A stretch of DNA of 38,385 nucleotides from positions 179,004-217,388 of the forward strand of contig JAAVCU010000017.1 in NCBI GenBank assembly GCA_014802175.1, given 5' to 3'. The notes below the pieces were generated by a model, which searched no databases, was not told where the DNA came from, and saw only the letters and a list, made by a program, of their open reading frames with translations. Of this stretch, positions 32,523 to 38,385 are shown piece by piece (position 1 is the first letter of the stretch; each line of letters opens with the position of its first letter). Position numbers and translations under genes: made by a program. The DNA is from Bacteroides sp. (GTDB lineage: Bacteria > Bacteroidota > Bacteroidia > Bacteroidales > Muribaculaceae).

Positions 32523-35500
32523 TTAAAATTCCACATTTATACCAAATGTGAACGATTTAGAGAAGCCGTAGGAGAGGGCGTCGTTTGATGCACGCCCGGA
32601 GTTTGTGGCGGTCTCGGGGTCTATGGTTTTGCAATATTTCTTGAAAGGAGACCAATAGCAAAGATTCTCGGCTGAGAAATATACACGCAGCTCGCGAAAG
32701 ATGTTTTTCCAGATTGGAAGTGTGTAACCTACGGTAAGATTCTTCAATCGAAGGTAGCTTACATCCTGCAAGTAACGTGAGTTTGCATTTCCGAGAGGAT
32801 TCTTCGAACCGTATGCAGCGTATGCACGCGGACGGGGGAAATAGGCGTCGCGGTTGTCTTCGCTCCAGACATTGTCAAGGAAGTTGGCTGGAACATAGGC
32901 ATTGTACGGACGGCAATAAGGTCCCCAGAATGTTCGCGCCTCGTTGCCCGGATACCAATCACATTTACCGATTCCTTGAAAGAATGCTGAGATATCAATA
33001 CCTTTCCATTCAATCGCACCCCGGAAATTGTAGTTATAGCGAGGTGTGGAGTTACCGATGATCTTGCGGTCACCGGGATTGTCAACTGTGTTCTCACCGG
33101 GGGAGATCACGCCGTCGCCGTTAAGATCCGCATAGATAACATCACCTGCACGTACTCCGCGCCATGAGTCGGGACCTTGGTTATAGTTGTCTGAATAGAC
33201 GTATGCTGATCCGTCGATGCGCGACATATATTCGAGTGCCTCTTCGTCGCTCTGGAAGATGCCTGTTACCTCATAGCCCCATATTTCACCTAACTCTTTA
33301 CCTACGTAATGGTTGGAAAGAAGTCCGTTGGGATTGTCAAACTTGGTGATTTTAGAGTAGTAGTCTCCTAAACCGGCGCCAACAGAGTAATGGAAGTTGG
33401 AGTTGAGCAGGAGGAAGTCGTCGTTCCAGTTCAAACCAATCTCGAAACCACGTGTGCGGAGGTTCGCACAGTTAGCCTTAGGCACTGATGTTCCGTAGGA
33501 TGCCGGGAGCTGAGCGCCATTGGTGAGCATATCTTTGGTGTCGCGGATGTATATATCGCCTGTGAAGTTGAGGCGTGAGTTAAGGAAACTCAGGTCAAGA
33601 CCGAGGTTATAAGTTGTAACTTTTTCCCATGTCAGATCGCTTGAAGGAGGAGCGGATACTGATGAGTACGTCACATAAGTGTCTCCATCGAATGTTATGT
33701 TTTCCATAAGCTTATTGGTGGTGATAGACTGTATGTAATCGTAATAGCCAACTTGCTGATTACCGAGAGTTCCGAGAGAAACACGAATCTTACCATTGTT
33801 AAACCAGCTTCTCACACCCTCCATAAATTTCTCCTCCGAGAATCTCCAGCCGATTGAGGCTGAAGGGAAGAATCCCCAGCGATGTTTTTTAGCAAAACGA
33901 GATGAACCGTCGTAACGACCGGAAAGCTCAACGAGATATTTACCATCGAAATCATAATTGACACGTCCGAAATATCCATAAGTCACAGAGTTCTGAATCT
34001 CATCCTTGAAGTCTTTAACCTCACCGGTGGCAATGTTGAGAGTATTCAGATCCGGACTCATAAGGTCTTGACGTTCACCTTTGAAATAGAGGTGACGGTA
34101 TATCTCACCATTGAAACCGGCTGTGATTGTAAGGTTATTCCTGCCAAAAGATGGATCCCATGTTGCGTATGCGTTAATGGTCTGGGTGCTGTTGTTAGTC
34201 ATGCCGCGCGTGAACATATCCCAGCACATGGAATCATCCGAACCCTCGATCCAGTTGACCACACCCTGCGTGTTGCTGTAAGGCACCGGCACACGGCGCA
34301 TCTCGCGATTAAGGTTGCGGAAGAGGTATGCATATTCTCCGCGAATGGTCAGATCCTTTATCGGAGTGATTGTGATTCCGTTTTTGATAAGAAATTCTCG
34401 GTTCTGATCCTTATTGCTGTGCTTACCATAATTCATAAGGGCATTGTAACCATCGCCGACTTTTGCCGTGCCGTTTGTGATGATTCCGGAGATATCCCAC
34501 AGCGAGGTTCCGTCGGGGTTGGTAGAGGGGAATGCGGCGAGCGAGTGGTTGCTTGAACGATAAAAGAAGTCGTTAAGGTCACTCGAACCGGGACGTTGAT
34601 AGGTTGACTCGTAATATGATGTATGGAAACTATATTTCAACCAATTGGTGAGCTTGATATCCATTTTGCCAAGAGCGGAGAACGATTTGAACTTATCGTT
34701 GTTCTGGTTGAGCATACCATCTTGGAAATATGCACGTCCGCTCACATAATAGCTTATGCGCTGACTACCTCCCTTGATGGAAACATTATAGTCCTGCATC
34801 GGTCGGTCCTTACGGTAATAGTGCGAATACCAGTCGTTGTTGGCGTAATAGCGCCAGTGCCCGTCGTCGGTGGGAACTGCCCAAGGGCGTTCGGCTGTTT
34901 CATTGGTCTGACCGAGACGCATCCATAACTGTGCGTAATCGCTTTCGTTGTAGTTGGTGTAGGGCTGTCCGCTGTTGGCATTGTAGAACATATCGTTGAT
35001 GTATGTAGACCAGTAACCGGAAGTGATATAATCGTCAGATGTGGTTTGACGCTGCCAACCTGCCTTAAGGTCGAATGATACGGTGGGAGTTGCTCCCTCC
35101 TGTCCGCTTTTTGTGGTGACGAGCACAACACCTGCCGATGCCTTGGCTCCATATACGGCCGCTGCTGACGCATCCTTTAGAATAGAGATGCTCTCGATAT
35201 CGTTTGCATTGATGCGGGTAAGGTTCATCTCAACACCGTCGACCAATACTAACGGCGAACCTCCATTGATAGAGGTGACACCACGGATGTTAAGCGATGC
35301 AGAAGCGTCCGGACCACCGGATCCCATCTTGAGGTTAAGTGATGGATCAGCACCCTGAAGGGCAGTTGCGGCATTGCCTGTGGGGCGACCGTTTACATCC
35401 TTGGCTGTCACCACGCTCACGGCTCCTGTCAGATTAACTTTCTTCTGCTGACCATAACCGACTACCACCAATTCATTGAGCAAAGAGGACTCCTCGTTGA

Positions 35501-36074
35501 GCTGCACATTTACCGGGGTGGATGTGGCTGCCATTGTTTTGGATTGGCACCCAACATATTTGAATTCTATGCTATCCCCTTTGCCAACTTTAGGAAGAGA
35601 AAATCTACCGTCAAGATCTGTCATCACAGCTTGAGTTGTTCCTTTTACCTGAACTGTGGCTCCTATCAGAGGTTCGCCGTTTTCGTCGGTAACAATATCG
35701 CTGAAAGTTATCTGCTCTTTTGCTTTCTCCTTGGAATTGGTCTTGGAGGAAGAAGATGTGTCATTATCCTTGTAAACCACCACTGTGTTGCCGTTTTCGA
35801 GTTTATACTTCAATCCCGTACCGGCGAAGAGGCGATCAAGTGCATCGCGTTCAGAAGCATCCTTTACAGAAAGTGAACGCGAATTGTCAAGACCCGGAAG
35901 ATCTGATTTATATAAGAAATGAAGCTTGCTCACTTTCTCTATCTCTTTCATGGCCTTACTTAAAGGAAGAGACGAGAATGAAACCGTCACATTGCCGAGT
36001 GCTCCTTGTGAACACAGGCAAATAATGGCGGTGCTCATTATTTGTTTAGTTGATATTCTTGAAAATATATTCAT
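32523..36074 (-). CDS. SusC-type TonB-dependent transporter with STN domain
   Basis: An 1183-residue outer-membrane TonB-linked importer. The signal peptide ends near residue 27 (GALG). An STN domain (about 29-101; SFSSLPLSKAMKEIEKVS) follows, the part that contacts a FecR anti-sigma factor. A carboxypeptidase-regulatory-like domain (about 122-195; DENGEPLIGATVQVKGTT, DLDGRFSLP) leads to the SusC signature ELVVVGYGQQKKVNLTGAVS (201-220). The plug (NIRGVTSINGGSPLVLVDGVE) and the 22-strand barrel complete it, ending FTFGINVEF with terminal Phe. The STN domain plus the upstream sigma/FecR pair shows that substrate import and transcription are linked by trans-envelope signalling. Confidence 0.96.
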   Translation of the reverse strand: MNIFSRISTKQIMSTAIICLCSQGALGNVTVSFSSLPLSKAMKEIEKVSKLHFLYKSDLPGLDNSRSLSVKDASERDALDRLFAGTGLKYKLENGNTVVVYKDNDTSSSSKTNSKEKAKEQITFSDIVTDENGEPLIGATVQVKGTTQAVMTDLDGRFSLPKVGKGDSIEFKYVGCQSKTMAATSTPVNVQLNEESSLLNELVVVGYGQQKKVNLTGAVSVVTAKDVNGRPTGNAATALQGADPSLNLKMGSGGPDASASLNIRGVTSINGGSPLVLVDGVEMNLTRINANDIESISILKDASAAAVYGAKASAGVVLVTTKSGQEGATPTVSFDLKAGWQRQTTSDDYITSGYWSTYINDMFYNANSGQPYTNYNESDYAQLWMRLGQTNETAERPWAVPTDDGHWRYYANNDWYSHYYRKDRPMQDYNVSIKGGSQRISYYVSGRAYFQDGMLNQNNDKFKSFSALGKMDIKLTNWLKYSFHTSYYESTYQRPGSSDLNDFFYRSSNHSLAAFPSTNPDGTSLWDISGIITNGTAKVGDGYNALMNYGKHSNKDQNREFLIKNGITITPIKDLTIRGEYAYLFRNLNREMRRVPVPYSNTQGVVNWIEGSDDSMCWDMFTRGMTNNSTQTINAYATWDPSFGRNNLTITAGFNGEIYRHLYFKGERQDLMSPDLNTLNIATGEVKDFKDEIQNSVTYGYFGRVNYDFDGKYLVELSGRYDGSSRFAKKHRWGFFPSASIGWRFSEEKFMEGVRSWFNNGKIRVSLGTLGNQQVGYYDYIQSITTNKLMENITFDGDTYVTYSSVSAPPSSDLTWEKVTTYNLGLDLSFLNSRLNFTGDIYIRDTKDMLTNGAQLPASYGTSVPKANCANLRTRGFEIGLNWNDDFLLLNSNFHYSVGAGLGDYYSKITKFDNPNGLLSNHYVGKELGEIWGYEVTGIFQSDEEALEYMSRIDGSAYVYSDNYNQGPDSWRGVRAGDVIYADLNGDGVISPGENTVDNPGDRKIIGNSTPRYNYNFRGAIEWKGIDISAFFQGIGKCDWYPGNEARTFWGPYCRPYNAYVPANFLDNVWSEDNRDAYFPRPRAYAAYGSKNPLGNANSRYLQDVSYLRLKNLTVGYTLPIWKNIFRELRVYFSAENLCYWSPFKKYCKTIDPETATNSGRASNDALSYGFSKSFTFGINVEF

Positions 36075-36135
36075 GATGATGTATTATGGAAGTTGATAAG
36101 ACTCTTGGGATAGTTCGTATGAATTGAAGGGCAGT

Positions 36136-36555
36136 TTATTCCTTAACCTTAATGGTTTTACCCAATTCCACTTTCTTCCAGTCGTAATGGGGAAATTCTA
36201 CTCTTCCGAAGAAATAGATGGTCCAATCGCCTGCTTGGGTTAATGTGATTGGCTGCGACACGAACTCTCCTTCTTCATTAGCTTCGCAGAAGTCCGGGTC
36301 GATAGAAAGATCGGAGAACCATTCTGATGTATACCACCAATAAGATGCATCCCGGAGATCAGATCCCGCAGGTTTTGTCATTTTGATTGTACATACAATC
36401 TGATCTCCTACCTGATATTCCGCCTTGGCTGGTGAAATGGAAATCTCACCGAAAGAGGGTAGGGCTCTTGCTTCATCGTCGTCGCTGCACGACGCAAGTA
36501 ATGTCGTCGGCAACATCAGCAATATAAGCAGTAATGTTTTTAAAGATCGTAACAT
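36136..36555 (-). CDS. Small surface-type lipoprotein between FecR and SusC
   Basis: A 139-residue lipoprotein. The signal sequence (LLLILLMLPTTLLASC) puts Cys22-23 at the lipidation site, and the following SDDDEAR is an acidic stretch of the kind that sends Bacteroidota lipoproteins to the cell surface. The mature part (about 30-139) is a single beta-sandwich-like domain (PAKAEYQVGDQIVCTIKMTKP, TQAGDWTIYFFGRVEF). This resembles an Ig/PKD-like fold, with aromatic residues in SYWWYTSEWF. It sits 61 bases before SusC. It may be an accessory binding protein, unusual in this position. No family is recognised with certainty. Confidence 0.75.
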   Translation of the reverse strand: MLRSLKTLLLILLMLPTTLLASCSDDDEARALPSFGEISISPAKAEYQVGDQIVCTIKMTKPAGSDLRDASYWWYTSEWFSDLSIDPDFCEANEEGEFVSQPITLTQAGDWTIYFFGRVEFPHYDWKKVELGKTIKVKE

Positions 36556-36589
36556 GATGATTATATTAAAATTAATTATGAAACTTCTG

Positions 36590-36628
36590 TGTATTTAATT
36601 ACTAATTCCTAACTACTAATTCCTAATT
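36590..36628. repeat. CTAATTCCTAA repeats between lipoprotein and FecR genes
   Basis: Two to three imperfect copies of ACTAATTCCTAA in the intercistronic gap, with an overall AT-rich character. They resemble the low-complexity spacers at 16968-17040 and 17758-17860. Confidence 0.45.
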
Positions 36629-37591
36629 AAATAAAGTGATTACCCCTTTTGCATCCTTACGGTATCTGATGCCTGTTGCGGTTGAAATAAATCGCAAAGC
36701 TTCGTCGAGTGATTCGGCATTAAGGGTTCCTGTAAGATGTATCTCTGCAATATCGGGCGATTCAAAATGTATCTTAGCCCCAAAAGAGCGCGATAATCTG
36801 CGAGCCACGACATCCAGTGATTCATTGTTAAATCGCTCATAGCCACGTGTCCATTCGGAATACTCCTTTGCATCCACAGAAGTTGTGGTTAACGAATTGG
36901 TTTGAGTGTTAAATGTCACCATCGTTCCCGGGTGCATATTTATTTGCTGTCGCGATGAAGCGGCAGTGATGATACCTTCGTCGAGAACCACTGTAACCGT
37001 TTTCTCATCGGGATACCCATTGACGTTAAATGTAGTGCCCCGACATTCGATTCTTAGCCCGTTGCAATTTACGATAAAAGGATGTTCGGGGTCGGTAGCC
37101 ACATCGAAAGTTGCCTCTCCGCAAAGTGCCAGTGTGCGCTCTTGGGTTTCCGTGTTGTAATAGTAGTCAAACCGCGATTCGTGATTTAAGTTTATGCAAG
37201 TGCTGTCTGGAAGATTCACTACCGAACGTTCTCCACAGCCTGTAGCTACACTTAGAGGAAGTGTATATTGAGGTTTGGAAGGTGTATAGAAGTAAAACGC
37301 TGCCATAAAAACCGTAGCGATTGTCGCCACTATAGTGCTTGCTTTCCATATATTGAACTTTTCAACCTTCTCAGGATCATTTGCCGGAAGTTTGCTGAAT
37401 ATCGAGCGGCGCAGACGTTCGTTAACTTCTGCACTTATATAGGAAGGTGTGTGCTCAATTTCGTTCTCAAGCCATTCACCTAATTGCTCGTCCTCTTCAA
37501 GCCAGACGTCAAGGAGTACTTTTTCTCCTACATCCGCCCGGTTGTCCAAGCATTTTTCTGCAATTTTACGGAGACGTTCTTTCGTTATCAT
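36623..37591 (-). CDS. FecR-family anti-sigma factor
   Basis: A 322-residue inner-membrane regulator of the ECF sigma factor encoded just upstream. The cytoplasmic N-terminus (1-80) holds the sigma-binding region. One membrane helix (about 84-102, ASTIVATIATVFMAAFYFY) leads to the periplasmic FecR domain (about 115-215; GERSVVNLPDSTCINLN, FDVATDPEHPFIV). A C-terminal STN-like domain (about 250-320; ESLDVVARRLSRSFGAKIHF, LDEALRFISTATGI) follows, which can dock the SusC STN domain. The start is 26 bases downstream of the sigma gene stop, so the two are co-transcribed. Full length, with no anomaly. Confidence 0.94.
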   Translation of the reverse strand: MITKERLRKIAEKCLDNRADVGEKVLLDVWLEEDEQLGEWLENEIEHTPSYISAEVNERLRRSIFSKLPANDPEKVEKFNIWKASTIVATIATVFMAAFYFYTPSKPQYTLPLSVATGCGERSVVNLPDSTCINLNHESRFDYYYNTETQERTLALCGEATFDVATDPEHPFIVNCNGLRIECRGTTFNVNGYPDEKTVTVVLDEGIITAASSRQQINMHPGTMVTFNTQTNSLTTTSVDAKEYSEWTRGYERFNNESLDVVARRLSRSFGAKIHFESPDIAEIHLTGTLNAESLDEALRFISTATGIRYRKDAKGVITLFN

Positions 37592-37617
37592 TGATAATGG
37601 GATTAGTCGGATTGGTT

Positions 37618-38163
37618 TTATAGTTTATACCTGCGCTTCAGCTCCGCTCTCATAAATTTAAGAGCCAACGTCAGGTGGTTCTCGACTGTGCTTTCGGCTA
37701 TACCTAACTCGGAAGCTACTTCCGGAATGGTAAGATACTGAAGACGACTCAGCCGGAATACCTTTTGTCTCATAGGTGGGAGTTCGTTAATGAGAGTCTG
37801 CACATATTCATTCAGAAACGATGTGAGAATTGCGTCGTCTGAAGAGTAATCCTCTATAGTTGAAGTATCTTTAAGAGTGGAGAGATAGATATGTTCCAAA
37901 GTCTCGTGTTTGAGATAATTCAGCAGAGTGTTCCTTGCAATGGTGAAAAGATAACTTTTGAGTTTCAGAAGATCAGTCTCCTCCACAAAATTGTCAATCC
38001 GTTCCCATAACTTTACAAACACCATCTGCGTAATCTCCTCAGCGAGATATGAATTTCCGCGGGTGATTTTCAACACAAAATTGTATATACGTCCTACATA
38101 TAGGGTATATATCCGTTCGAAGTGATGATAAGCAATATGTGAGTTAAGCTTTCGCTTGCTCAT
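37618..38163 (-). CDS. ECF RNA polymerase sigma-70 factor
   Basis: A 181-residue ECF sigma factor of the Bacteroidota expansion type. Region 2 (about 12-86) includes RIYNFVLKITRGNSYLAEEI and FTIARNTLLNYLKHE. Region 4 (about 120-173) includes ELPPMRQKVFRLS and the helix-turn-helix LTIPEVASELGIAESTVENH. It is expected to be held by the FecR protein and released when SusC signals, then to turn on the locus. It is the first gene of the transcript. The 5' leader (38164-38260) holds an imperfect hairpin but no recognised promoter box. Confidence 0.95.
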   Translation of the reverse strand: MSKRKLNSHIAYHHFERIYTLYVGRIYNFVLKITRGNSYLAEEITQMVFVKLWERIDNFVEETDLLKLKSYLFTIARNTLLNYLKHETLEHIYLSTLKDTSTIEDYSSDDAILTSFLNEYVQTLINELPPMRQKVFRLSRLQYLTIPEVASELGIAESTVENHLTLALKFMRAELKRRYKL

Positions 38164-38197
38164 GATATCAGGCTATGTGAAATAAAGGTTATTATAG

Positions 38198-38235
38198 CGA
38201 CGAAAAAGCTTTCATTTTCTGAAAGTCTTTCGTCG
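38198..38235 (-). promoter_or_regulatory. Imperfect leader hairpin before the sigma gene
   Basis: CGACGAAA...GCTTTCA pairs imperfectly with TGAAAG...TTTCGTCG, about 35 bases upstream of the ATG. It could be a leader structure or an operator. Confidence 0.3.
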
Positions 38236-38325
38236 GAATTTGTAAGCAATACAATTAAATCACAGCCGTGCCCCCAATTATATTTCGATAATTAACATAT
38301 ATTAACATTTGAAGAAGGTATAAAA

Positions 38326-38355
38326 AAAGGTGCCCGGCGATCGCCGGACACCTTT
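38326..38355 (-). terminator. Terminator of a minus-strand gene beyond the right edge
   Basis: A dyad AAAGGTG.CCGGCG / CGCCGG.CACCTTT with one mismatch. Read on the minus strand it is followed by a run of seven T and ends in ATA. It probably closes a minus-strand transcript entering from the right and so separates it from the sigma gene. Confidence 0.7.
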
Positions 38356-38385
38356 AGGGGGTTGAGTTAGTTGTCTGTCTTTTTT

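Overview
The window looks like a chromosomal segment of a gut Bacteroidales, most likely from the Muribaculaceae or a close relative. This is an inference. It rests on a SusC/SusD pair with an ECF sigma/FecR regulator, type IX secretion (T9SS)-like C-terminal domains, Bacteroidota-type promoter boxes (TAnnTTTG), near absence of Shine-Dalgarno sites, and alanine/serine/aspartate-rich leader repeats. No rRNA, tRNA, CRISPR array or insertion sequence was seen, and no gene-free stretch exceeds about 300 bases.

Left part, 1-14.9 kb, mostly plus strand. fabD and asd (housekeeping) end at a strong terminator. A seven-gene block follows (about 2.1-12.1 kb): a CHASE2 membrane sensor, a secreted FecR-like protein, a WD40-type lipoprotein, a secreted TPR/caspase-like (C14) protein, a DUF4384 protein, a small LPP20-like exported protein and a secreted transglutaminase-like protein. 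All seven carry export signals or membrane segments, so it looks like an envelope system with two Cys-dependent hydrolases. I consider it the best candidate for an undescribed system. Near-identical 40-base terminators stand before and after it, and its first gene has a 5' frameshift at a run of seven C. Ferritin, a small acidic protein and a DcaP-like porin follow.

Middle, 14.9-21.6 kb. An OPT-family oligopeptide transporter, an MgtC-family protein and a RecD-like helicase lie on the minus strand, with enolase on the plus strand. Next come a tiny remnant that looks like the start of a nicotinamidase gene and an A+T-rich HepT/MntA (type VII) toxin-antitoxin pair.

Right part, 21.6-38.4 kb, all minus strand. 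This is a polysaccharide-utilisation-like locus, in transcription order: ECF sigma factor, FecR anti-sigma factor, small surface lipoprotein, SusC with an STN signalling domain, SusD, two tandem paralogous beta-helix proteins, a phosphodiesterase/beta-helix fusion, and a GH31 glycosidase. The three beta-helix proteins all end in T9SS-like sorting domains, so the locus appears to combine Sus-type uptake with type IX secretion. The first beta-helix gene has an apparent one-base deletion in its signal peptide region.
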